Origin: Kolteria novifilia
GTDB taxonomy: Bacteria; Planctomycetota; Planctomycetia; Kolteriales; Kolteriaceae
Reading direction: 5' to 3'
Assembly (NCBI GenBank): GCA_007748055.1
Contig: CP036279.1
Span: 4,278,001-4,342,000, forward strand
DNA length: 64,000 nt
Numbering within the stretch: position 1 is the stretch's first letter; each line of letters begins with the position of its first letter. Below are positions 38,138-46,005 of this stretch, in pieces. The notes under the pieces were generated by a model, which was given only the letters and a program-made list of their open reading frames with translations, did no database searches and was not told the DNA's origin. The position numbers and the translations under genes are program-made.

Positions 38138-39094
38138 TCAGTAGTCGCCAAGGAGGTTGCCGTCATCGCGATCGCACAAGTCGAAGAGTGTCGAAATGTC
38201 CAACGACGTCGAGAGGAACTGGGAATGCCCATCGGCGAATAGAACGAGAGCTCCTCCGGGATGGATCGACTGGATCGGCGTATTGGAGGTATCGTCGCCA
38301 AGGAAGTAGCCCGGCGTGCCGGCGGCGGGCGAACTGGGCGTGTTGTGCCCAATGGGGAAGGCGACGGTGGTCGTATTCCAGTTTCTCTCGGGCACCGTGC
38401 CGTCGCCGCTTGGCGAGCGCGTGAACTCACTGCCCATCTGCCCGCCATAGTTGGACGCGGCTCGGAGGTCGGTCGTTCCACTGCTCGGGAGGCCCGACTG
38501 CTCTCCCACCACGATCGTCTTGCTCAAGCCGTCGGAGATCTCGGCAACCCGCGTCGCGACGTTGGAATTCATCACTCCTCCCGCCCCGATCGGTCCACGC
38601 GTTCTCGTACTGTCGACCGTCCGATGGTTGATCGAACCAACCGTCGCCACGTACATCGGTAGAGAGAGGTTCACGTCTTGGGCGGGGAAATTCTTGAAGT
38701 GAGGCAACGGACTTGAAGGGCAGTACATGTACTCGGGACCGAAGTTGTCGAGGGCCGCGAGATTGTTGGTCCCCATCGACCCGGCCCATCCCGAGTTACG
38801 CGTGAACTCAAGCTTCTCGTAGGTGCTGACTTGTTCGGTGAACGGCAGCGAGTAGATCCACCAGGAGAATTGATAATTGTTGGCCCGAGTTCCGAGCGTC
38901 GCTGGTGGAAAGCAACCTTGGGCTTCGCTGTAGTTCTGAATCGCCAGCCCGATCTGCTTCAGGTTGTTGAGACACTGACTTCGACGTGCCGCTTCGCGGG
39001 CTTGCTGTATCGCCGGCAATAATAGCCCGACGAGAACGCCGATAATGGCGATCACAACCAACAATTCGACCAGCGTGAATCCATGACGGCGCAT
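38138..39094 (-). CDS. DUF1559 prepilin-like protein, tandem paralogue 2
   Basis: 318 residues; GGAGGTC lies just before the ATG at 39094. Leader [12 protein letters not shown] then the helix [20 protein letters not shown], and [16 protein letters not shown]. The central part (TQTRGP-type loops, [14 protein letters not shown]) and the end [20 protein letters not shown] match the 36978 copy. DNA identity is highest from about 38138 to 38470, so gene conversion or a recent duplication is likely. First gene of a presumed three-gene transcript with the second paralogue and the lipoprotein; 203 bp separates the two DUF1559 genes. Confidence 0.93.
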   Translation of the reverse strand: MRRHGFTLVELLVVIAIIGVLVGLLLPAIQQAREAARRSQCLNNLKQIGLAIQNYSEAQGCFPPATLGTRANNYQFSWWIYSLPFTEQVSTYEKLEFTRNSGWAGSMGTNNLAALDNFGPEYMYCPSSPLPHFKNFPAQDVNLSLPMYVATVGSINHRTVDSTRTRGPIGAGGVMNSNVATRVAEISDGLSKTIVVGEQSGLPSSGTTDLRAASNYGGQMGSEFTRSPSGDGTVPERNWNTTTVAFPIGHNTPSSPAAGTPGYFLGDDTSNTPIQSIHPGGALVLFADGHSQFLSTSLDISTLFDLCDRDDGNLLGDY

Positions 39095-39271
39095 GACGAC
39101 CTCCGCGTATCACTTGAAGTGCCTACGAACGTAATCGTCACCCCCCAAATGCGAGGGTACTCCTCCCCAACAGCGTTTGCAATTCCTCGTCCACGGAAAT
39201 CGAAACTAACTTCGCGTCCAAGGAGCTTCATCCGGCGACGAAGCCCCTCGTGGCCTTCTTCGAGAAGCTCT

Positions 39272-40516
39272 CTACGGCTTCTTCTTGACGATCTCGCTGA
39301 TGTCGATGATGTGCATCTGACGCCCCTCGCCCGTGTGGGGAGAGTCGATGCAGATCAGCGTGCCGTCGGGGTTGGAACGCGGATGCGTGTCGCAGCGCCA
39401 CTCGCCTGAATACGATTTCGGCGAGTGAAAACGCCCGAGCGAGACCTTTTGGAAGGTCGGCACGTGATAGAGATAGACCTCTTGCTCGCGGTCCTTGCCT
39501 TGCGGATAGGTGTCGTTGAGAATCCAATCGGTATCCGCGAGGTAGGTGTTGTGACCGTTCTTAGGCATCGCCCCTTCACCGACGAGCTTGATCTCCTTCG
39601 TCTTGTCGCGGAACCGCCAGAAGCCGGCCGCCCTCCCCGCCGGTTTCGTCCACGCCAAGATGTGATCGGGATCCTTCCAGATGAAGTGCGAGGTGTTTCC
39701 CGATGGATCCAGGACGTACAGATCGCTGCCGTCGGGGTTCGCCGTCACCATTCGGGTTCTGAAGTTCCCTTTCCCGCCATCGGGCCGCCAGCGGTGGAGA
39801 AAGACGATGCGCGATCCGTCGGTGTTGTAGAGCAGATGATTGAAGTAGTGCTTGGCGTCTTTCATCTCCTCGGTGATCGGCCCGAGCTTCACGATCTCCG
39901 AGAGGGGGACGATGAGTTCGCGGTCGCCTGTCTCGAGGTCGACCCGCCAGATTCCCGACTCGCTCGGAGCCAACTGATCGGCGTAGGGATCGGCCAGACC
40001 GGCGTAGCCGTAGCCGGGACGCATGTCGTTGATGCGACGGAAGTCGGACGTGATCGCGCTCTTGCCATCGGGGCTGAGCGTGTAGATCGGCGAGGGAATC
40101 GTTCGCATCTTCTTCGTGTCGACGTTGAGAATTCGACAGACGTAGCCGTCCCCTTCCCGATCGTTCCATAGGATTTCGTTCTCGCTGCCGGGAATCCATT
40201 GCAGCATGCACCCCTGCTGCCAGCCCCAAGCGTTGCTCTCGCCGAGTTCGATCCAGCGGTCGCCATCCTCTAGATCGACCATCCCAATCTTGATGACATC
40301 ATCCGCCTTCGGGGAACGGCCTTCGAAGTCGACCTCCATCCCCAGGAGGTAGCGGCTGCTCGGGTCGAACTGGAGCTTGTCGTAGTAGCCGAACCAGTGG
40401 TGCTTGGGGCCATGGGTCACGGTCCGAGCCTTTGGGGGATCGGCCGCCAACAGCAGACTCGGGATCAGCAGCCATGCCGCCACCATCGCGGTGACGAGAA
40501 TCTTCGCGCGTCGCAT
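39272..40516 (-). CDS. Exported WD40/TolB-like beta-propeller protein, oligogalacturonate-lyase-like
   Basis: 414 residues. AAGGA and GAAGAGAG precede the ATG. Signal peptide VTAMVAAWLLIPSLLLAAD. The mature protein is a seven-bladed-propeller-like series of short strands with recurring D-G/N-P-D-G turns: THGPKHHWFGYYDKLQFDPS, LSPDGKSAITSD, RIVFLHRWRPDGG, NPDGSDLYVLDPSG, SNPDGTLICIDSPHTGEG. Such proteins in planctomycetes resemble oligogalacturonate lyase and TolB-like carbohydrate-processing proteins; HHWFGYYDK is a recurring family motif. Periplasmic or extracellular. The enzyme activity is not established. No neighbour in the same operon. Confidence 0.8.
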   Translation of the reverse strand: MRRAKILVTAMVAAWLLIPSLLLAADPPKARTVTHGPKHHWFGYYDKLQFDPSSRYLLGMEVDFEGRSPKADDVIKIGMVDLEDGDRWIELGESNAWGWQQGCMLQWIPGSENEILWNDREGDGYVCRILNVDTKKMRTIPSPIYTLSPDGKSAITSDFRRINDMRPGYGYAGLADPYADQLAPSESGIWRVDLETGDRELIVPLSEIVKLGPITEEMKDAKHYFNHLLYNTDGSRIVFLHRWRPDGGKGNFRTRMVTANPDGSDLYVLDPSGNTSHFIWKDPDHILAWTKPAGRAAGFWRFRDKTKEIKLVGEGAMPKNGHNTYLADTDWILNDTYPQGKDREQEVYLYHVPTFQKVSLGRFHSPKSYSGEWRCDTHPRSNPDGTLICIDSPHTGEGRQMHIIDISEIVKKKP

Positions 40517-40690
40517 CTCTCTTCTTCCTTCTCGGAGTGAGTCCGTCCTTCATCGACGCAACATTGTAACGCGGCCGCGCGTGAAAGGAGAGCGGTCATC
40601 CAAAACTCGATGCCGATCAACCGAGGTAGCGGTGGCCATGGATCGCGACGGTGCTATCACGACAGGGAAGTCCCTCTTCAGGAGTCCCCA

Positions 40691-41428
40691 ATGGCATCCT
40701 TCGGTCAGATCATGCTCTTCTCGTTGATCCCGATCTCCGCGATCGTGATCGGCGGAGCGTTCGCCCTCTACCGCACGATCGGCCCCCAACTGGAAAGCAA
40801 GATCAATCACTTCACCGCCGGCGTCGTCTTCGCCGCGGTGGCGGTCGACCTCATCCCAGAGATCACCGACTCGGCACACAATTTTCCCGTTGTCATCGGG
40901 TTCGCTCTCGGGGTCGGCGCGATGCTGGCGATGCGATCCTTGCTCGAACGACTCGAGGGAGAGGGTGACGAAGAGGAGAAGGAACGCGACCCGAGAAGCA
41001 TGCTCATCGCGGTCGCGATCGACGTCTTCGTCGACGGGTTTCTCGTCGGAATCAGTTTCGCCGCCGGCGAGAGTCAGGGGGTTCTCATCTCGATCGCGCT
41101 GGGTATCGAACTGATCTTCCTCTCGCTTTCGACGTCGACGATCCTGCTCTCGGCAAAGATCCCGCGAACGAAGGTGATCGCGACGACATTTCTCCTCGCC
41201 GGCATCGTCGCCATCAGTGCGGCGATCGGAGGAGGCATCTTCGCGGGCCTCACCGGGGGACCGCTTGTCATCGTCATGGCCTTCGCGTGTGCTGCCCTAC
41301 TCTATCTCGTCACCGAGGAACTCTTGGTCGAGGCCCACGTGGTGGCCGATTCGACCTGGGCGACCGGGATGTTTTTCCTCGGGTTCCTTCTTATCCTGAT
41401 GCTGCGTTCGGGACATGCGGCAGGCTAG
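40691..41428 (+). CDS. ZIP-like metal transporter, divergent
   Basis: 245 residues from the ATG at 40691 (CAGGAG six bases upstream); the frame continues to 40610 without a ribosome site. About eight hydrophobic segments with a charged cytoplasmic loop rich in Glu/Asp/Lys (EGDEEEKERD) between helices 3 and 4, the usual ZIP arrangement. Helix 4 reads AIDVFVDGFLVGISFAAG and helix 5 ALGIELIFLSLS; the His residues that bind metal in typical ZIP helices 4-5 are replaced, with Asp and Glu kept, so substrate or mechanism may differ. It faces the metal-exporting P-type ATPase convergently, separated by a strong hairpin. The stop codon TAG forms part of CTAGCAG, the end sequence of family I repeats. 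Confidence 0.72.
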   Translation: MASFGQIMLFSLIPISAIVIGGAFALYRTIGPQLESKINHFTAGVVFAAVAVDLIPEITDSAHNFPVVIGFALGVGAMLAMRSLLERLEGEGDEEEKERDPRSMLIAVAIDVFVDGFLVGISFAAGESQGVLISIALGIELIFLSLSTSTILLSAKIPRTKVIATTFLLAGIVAISAAIGGGIFAGLTGGPLVIVMAFACAALLYLVTEELLVEAHVVADSTWATGMFFLGFLLILMLRSGHAAG

Positions 41429-41461
41429 CAGCCCAGACCGGTCCCGTCTTCCGTCAACGGA

Positions 41462-41505
41462 CTCTTGGGCGCATGCCCACGCCAGCGCGGGCATGCGCCC
41501 AAGAG
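41462..41505. terminator. Perfect 17-bp hairpin between convergent metal-transport genes
   Basis: CTCTTGGGCGCATGCCC and its exact reverse complement are separated by ten bases. It can end transcripts from both sides (ZIP-like gene at 41428 and ATPase at 41596). The surrounding CTAGCAGCCC and GTCAACGGACTC resemble remains of a family I repeat. Confidence 0.6.
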
Positions 41506-41595
41506 GAGATCGAAGAGAAGCCTCCAAAGGAGACGTCGCGCCAATGGGGACGGGTGATCCGAGGAATCACCGTGCCGTAGTCAAGGAATCGCGAA

Positions 41596-43965
41596 CTAAC
41601 CCGAACGCCGGAACCGCAGAAGCGTCAGCGCGTTGGCCACGACCAGAAGCGTACTACCTTCGTGAACGACGATGGCGATCGTAATCCCAATCAGGTTGGT
41701 GAAGGTCGCGATCACTAGCAAGATGATCACACCGAGCGAGAAGAGGACGTTCTCGAAGATCACCATGCGGGCCTTGCGACTGAGCGCCACCGCGAGCGGG
41801 AGCTTCGACAAGTCGTCCGCCATCAACGCCACGTCGGCCGTCTCGAGCGCAACGTCGCTTCCTCCGGCTCCCATCGCGATCCCGACCGTCGCGGTCTTCA
41901 TCGCGGGCGCGTCGTTGACGCCGTCGCCCACCATGCCGACTAACTTGTACTCACCAAGGAGTTCCTTGATCGCCGTGACTTTGTCTTCCGGCAACAGTTC
42001 GGCCCGAAAGTCGGTGACGCCGACGGACTGGGCGATGGCGGCCGCCGCCCGTTTGTTGTCGCCGGTGATCATGATCAACGATTTGACGCCAACCATCTTG
42101 AGACGCTCGAGCATCGAACGGGCCTCGGGTCTGGGCTGATCCGCGAGTCCGATCACGCCGAGGAATGTCCCCGAACGCTGGATGATCACGATGGTCCGAC
42201 CGGCGTCCGAGAGTTGGGCGACCGCTTGCTCAACCTCCGGAGGTACCGGCGTCCCTTCGCGTTCGAAGAGCTTCGCGTTGCCGATCAGGACGCGCTGGTC
42301 GTCGACGAAGGCCTCCACGCCATGACCGGTCATCGCCTTCAAGTCCCGCGACTCCGGGTAGTCGACGTCACTCTGTTTCGCCTTTTCGATCACCGCGGCC
42401 GCGAGCGGATGGCTCGATCGGCTCTCCACCGCCGCCGCGACGCGGAGGACTTCTCGTTCGTCGACGTCCGCGGTGGTGATCACCTCGGTGACCGCCGGTT
42501 TGCCCTGGGTCAGGGTGCCGGTCTTGTCGAACCCGATCGCGCGCAAGCTGCCGAGGTTCTCGAGATGAACCCCTCCTTTGATGAGGATGCCATTCCGCGC
42601 GGCTTGTCCAACGCCAGCCAAAATCGCGGCGGGCGTCGCGATCGCAAGCGCACAGGGCGACGCGGAGACCAGGACCGTCATCGCCTTCATGAAGGACGCT
42701 CCCCAGCCGAGCCAACCCAGGTAAGGCGGAATGATCCAAACTCCCAGCACGCCGATCAAGACGATCGGCACGTAGAAGCGTTCGAAGGTCTCGGTGAATC
42801 GCTGGCTGGAGGACTTTTGCGTCTGTGCCTCCTCGACCATCTGGATGACGCGCGCGAGCGTCGTGTCCTGGGCGAGCTTGGTCACCTCGATCTCAAGGGC
42901 ACCGTCGCCGTTGACCGTTCCCGCGAAGACGCTGTCACCCGGTTCCTTGCCGACGGGCATGCTCTCCCCGGTGATCGCCGCTTGATCGACGGCCGAGACA
43001 CCCGCGTGGACGACTCCGTCGACCGGGATGCGTTCCCCATTGCGGACAATGACGATGTCGCTCTTTTGCACCTCCTCGACTTTGACCGTCAGTTCGCGCC
43101 CGTCGACGCGGATGACAGCGGTCTTCGGGGTGATCTCGCCGAGAGCCTTGATGGCCCGGCGGGCCCGTCCCATCGCGTAGTGCTCCATCGCGTGGCCGAA
43201 ACTGAAGAGGAAGAGCAGAATACCGCCTTCCACCAGTTCACCGAGCATGGCCGCTCCGATAGCCGCGATCACCATCAGGATGTCGATATCGAAGCGGAGA
43301 CGCGAGAGGGCGCCCAGTCCATGATGGGTCGCGTCGTAGCCGCCGGACGCATACGCGATCGTGTAGAGCACGACTTGGACTTGCCAGGGGAACCCGAGAT
43401 AGGGGCCGAAGTAGGCCAGTGCCAGAAAGAGCCCGCACATCAGCGACATGAAGAGTTCGGAGTTCTCTTCAATCCAACTGCGGCGTTTCTCTTCGACGAC
43501 ATCGTAGCCTAGCCGTTCAAGCGTCTGGACGAGCCGTTTCTTGCTGATCACTTTCGAGTCGAACTCGATCAGCATCCGTTCGGAGGCGTAGTTGACCCGG
43601 CACTGGATCACCCCCTTCTTGCGGCCGATGATATGCTCGATGCTCGTGGCACAGTCAGCGCAGTCCATGCCCGCCAACTGCCACTGTTCGTGATGAAACT
43701 GGCTCGAGACCTTGGCCCCTTCGCGGCGCGCGATCCGCTCGATGCTCCGCAGGGAATCCTGGTTGGGGTCGTAGTGGATACAGAGAAGCGACTTGCCATC
43801 CTCGCTGGTCACGTGGGCCGACTCGACGCCGCGCCGAGCCGTCAAGCGTTCGATCAAGCGATCGACGCACTGATCCCCTTCCCCGTCGACGTGCGGGAGA
43901 AGCAGTGGCAATTCCAGACGGGTCTTCTCCGTCGATGAGCTCTCGGTATCAGTGGCTTGGCTCAC
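41596..43965 (-). CDS. P1B-type heavy-metal-translocating ATPase, SPC/HEGST (P1B-4-like) class with N-terminal metal-binding domain
   Basis: 789 residues from a GTG at 43965 (GAGGAG eight bases upstream). It pumps transition metals out of the cytoplasm using ATP. N-terminal residues 15-85 look like a metal-binding (HMA) fold without its cysteines; a second HMA at 95-158 has GMDCADC (C102, C105). Then come the membrane helices, actuator TGES at 332-335, the ion-site SPC at 436-438, phosphorylation motif DKTGTLTQGKP at 480 onward, GDGVNDAPAMK and the last helices with VVHEGSTLLVVANA (His near 768). SPC plus HEG(S/G)T is the P1B-4 signature (cobalt, iron or zinc), but P1B-4 pumps usually lack N-terminal HMA domains. 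The metal is therefore uncertain. It converges with the ZIP-like gene. Confidence 0.93.
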   Translation of the reverse strand: MSQATDTESSSTEKTRLELPLLLPHVDGEGDQCVDRLIERLTARRGVESAHVTSEDGKSLLCIHYDPNQDSLRSIERIARREGAKVSSQFHHEQWQLAGMDCADCATSIEHIIGRKKGVIQCRVNYASERMLIEFDSKVISKKRLVQTLERLGYDVVEEKRRSWIEENSELFMSLMCGLFLALAYFGPYLGFPWQVQVVLYTIAYASGGYDATHHGLGALSRLRFDIDILMVIAAIGAAMLGELVEGGILLFLFSFGHAMEHYAMGRARRAIKALGEITPKTAVIRVDGRELTVKVEEVQKSDIVIVRNGERIPVDGVVHAGVSAVDQAAITGESMPVGKEPGDSVFAGTVNGDGALEIEVTKLAQDTTLARVIQMVEEAQTQKSSSQRFTETFERFYVPIVLIGVLGVWIIPPYLGWLGWGASFMKAMTVLVSASPCALAIATPAAILAGVGQAARNGILIKGGVHLENLGSLRAIGFDKTGTLTQGKPAVTEVITTADVDEREVLRVAAAVESRSSHPLAAAVIEKAKQSDVDYPESRDLKAMTGHGVEAFVDDQRVLIGNAKLFEREGTPVPPEVEQAVAQLSDAGRTIVIIQRSGTFLGVIGLADQPRPEARSMLERLKMVGVKSLIMITGDNKRAAAAIAQSVGVTDFRAELLPEDKVTAIKELLGEYKLVGMVGDGVNDAPAMKTATVGIAMGAGGSDVALETADVALMADDLSKLPLAVALSRKARMVIFENVLFSLGVIILLVIATFTNLIGITIAIVVHEGSTLLVVANALTLLRFRRSG

Positions 43966-44236
43966 TCGCGCGGCTCCTCAATGCGTTCGGGGGTCGGCAC
44001 TTGGCGTTCGTTGCCGCTCGGTTCCGCGGACATCTCGGACCGATGCCACTCTCGTGGCACGGTGAAGCAGTGGGGACAACGAAGTCCAGTAGGCAAAGCC
44101 TATGGGCGTGGGATCGGACTGGCAATCTTGCGTCGTCATACTTCCAGGCGGGCGGCCGCGACGGCCCCTCGAGTCGCGATCGGCTCACCGGCCGGAAGTC
44201 TGCCAGTGGAAACCAGTGTCCAAGGATCGAAGCCGG

Positions 44237-45187
44237 CTAGTTCGCCTTCTCGAGGAAGACCTCGACGGTCGGTTCGCCCTCAAGGTAGCCGAGCGAGGTG
44301 AGAAACTCGTCCATTGAACGGACGGTGGCGGCGAAGGGCTGGTTCTTGTTACGGCCGTAGTTGAAGAACCCGTGAGGCATGCCGTCGAAGCCGACGAGTT
44401 CACAGCGGTTGCCCGCCTCTTTCATCGCTTTGGTGAAGTCGACGACTTGAGCGTACGGGACCGACTTGTCCTCCTTGCCGTGAAAGATAATCATCGGGGG
44501 CAACCCTCCGGAGATGTGTTTCGCGGGAGAGATCTCCTCGGCCGAGACACCGAGACGTTCGCCGAGCTTGGCGGCGCGGGGGTCCTCGGGCGAGCGGCGC
44601 ATCCCCTTGAGCGTCACGTCGACGGCCGGATTGAAGAGGACCGCGGCATTCGGACGTTCGCTGATGCTGGTGTCGTCGCCCTTGTTGTTGAAGCCGTCGA
44701 GGGTCGCGACCGCGGCCGCGAGGTGGCCGCCGGCGGAGCCTCCCGAGGAGACGATCCGGTCGGGGTCGATCCCAAGGGAGTCGGCGTTGGCCCGAACCCA
44801 TCGGATCGCGGACTTGGCATCCGCGACACTATCCTTGGCTTGGGACTGATGCCGGCTCTTCACGCGGTAGTCCGCCGCCATCGCGACCATGCCGCGCGAC
44901 GCCAGGTACCGGCACTGCTGAGCGAACTGCGACGGCGACCCGGCGGCCCAACCTCCACCGAAGAAGAAGACAATCGCTGGTCGCTTGTCTCCCTTCTGAT
45001 GGCCCTTCGGGTACTTGATGTACATCGTCAATGGAACGCCATCGACGGTCTTGTAAGTTCGCGCCTCGAAGTCCGCGAGGGATTTCGCTTGTCGCTGTGG
45101 TGCCTTCGCCTTCGGCGCCGCGGCGTGTCCGACGCCCAGCCCAAAACTCAAGCCGACAACGACCGCCCAAGTAACGATGTGTTTCAT
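44237..45187 (-). CDS. Secreted alpha/beta-hydrolase, BD-FAE / esterase-like
   Basis: 316 residues; GGAGG lies ten bases before the ATG. Signal peptide KHIVTWAVVVGLSFGLGV-GHA. The oxyanion loop is AIVFFFGGGWAAGSP, with Gly-Gly-Gly in place of His-Gly-Gly, then nucleophile elbow SSGGSAGGHLAAAV (G-x-S-A-G-G). A catalytic Asp is likely in FHGKEDKSVPYAQV and the His in MPHGFFNYG. Family members cleave acetyl or feruloyl esters on xylan and other plant or algal polysaccharides. The gene is 271 bp upstream of, and in the same direction as, the metal ATPase, too far to be called one operon. Substrate unknown. Confidence 0.88.
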   Translation of the reverse strand: MKHIVTWAVVVGLSFGLGVGHAAAPKAKAPQRQAKSLADFEARTYKTVDGVPLTMYIKYPKGHQKGDKRPAIVFFFGGGWAAGSPSQFAQQCRYLASRGMVAMAADYRVKSRHQSQAKDSVADAKSAIRWVRANADSLGIDPDRIVSSGGSAGGHLAAAVATLDGFNNKGDDTSISERPNAAVLFNPAVDVTLKGMRRSPEDPRAAKLGERLGVSAEEISPAKHISGGLPPMIIFHGKEDKSVPYAQVVDFTKAMKEAGNRCELVGFDGMPHGFFNYGRNKNQPFAATVRSMDEFLTSLGYLEGEPTVEVFLEKAN

Positions 45188-45279
45188 GGCCTACGCCCTC
45201 CGAGTCCTCTCCTACGGAAACTCGCAGGATAGCCTTCGGGGAGCGGGGGCGAAAGAAACTTCAGGCCGAGAACGGCCTG

Positions 45280-45446
45280 CTAGCAGTCCGTTGATTTAAG
45301 CGGGCCAAAGCGAGAACGAGCCATGTTGGCCAAGATCAAGGAGGAAAAACGCAGGCGAATCCGTAGATTCGTCGAGATTTTTCAACGCCGAGATTGGTCA
45401 AAAGAGCCGTTCGCAGCCGGCTACGAATAGATCAACGGGTTGCTAC
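45280..45446. repeat. Family I 167-bp element with terminal inverted repeats, copy B
   Basis: Inverted relative to copy A at 25010-25176. Its left end is CTAGCAGTCCGTTGATTT; the reverse complement of its right end is GTAGCAACCCGTTGATCT. The length is identical to copy A and about 154 of 167 positions match by hand. The right end supplies the TAG stop of the small frame at 45443. No frame codes for a transposase. Confidence 0.8.
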
Positions 45447-45565
45447 GGCAACGGCAACCGTTGGCGCCAAGCCGGGAGCTCACGTTTGCGGCGGGAAGCG
45501 AGTCCCACCATCGCCGCCAAACCGGCGTTCGCCATGATGATCAAGAGAAGTGCGAGAGGGTTCAT
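45443..45565 (-). CDS. Possible small single-pass membrane protein, end altered by a repeat
   Basis: Forty residues beginning MNPLALLLIIMANAGLAAM, a clear hydrophobic helix, followed by a basic stretch (ASRRKRELPAWRQRLPLP). AGGGG lies six bases before the ATG at 45565, better than for the longer frame that starts at 45796. The stop codon is created by the terminal repeat of family I copy B, so the original C-terminus may have been longer. No homologue is recognised. It may be a real small protein or a chance frame. Confidence 0.32.
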   Translation of the reverse strand: MNPLALLLIIMANAGLAAMVGLASRRKRELPAWRQRLPLP

Positions 45566-46005
45566 CCCTGACCCCTGTGATAACTCTGCGCCGCAAAGGG
45601 CGATGTTCCACCTACGATCCCGCGAGCGTGGTACCGTCGCGAGTGGCCCTTGGCTTTCGCCCAGACCTCGCCATCGTGGTGACGACATTCCCGAGCCGGG
45701 AACAAAGACTGGAAAGCCAACAACGCGGCCACCGATCCGAGAGACGTGACGTTCGGATTGGGACCTTCTCCTAGGCCACTGGGGAAAACGTGTCAAGCTT
45801 CCCCGACGCGACTTTCTTTAGTCAATTTCCGGGCAATTCTCCTCGGACTCAAATCTTCATGATTGCAACTCACCAAATCTGACGGGCAAATCATCCCGTT
45901 GCCCATCGACGAGTCATGGAGCAGCACCTCGCCTGATTCCACTGAAGATGAAATCGGCTCGGATGCTCCCGGCTTCGTAGCGCAGCATACACAGAGGACT
46001 TCACC

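Larger units (their letters stand above)
45188..46005. other. Intergenic region with a family I element and a possible small gene
   Basis: 818 bp. It holds family I copy B (45280-45446), a possible 40-residue membrane protein (45443-45565, minus), and about 280 bp upstream of the glucanase with no recognised feature apart from GAGGA seven bases before its ATG. Confidence 0.55.
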
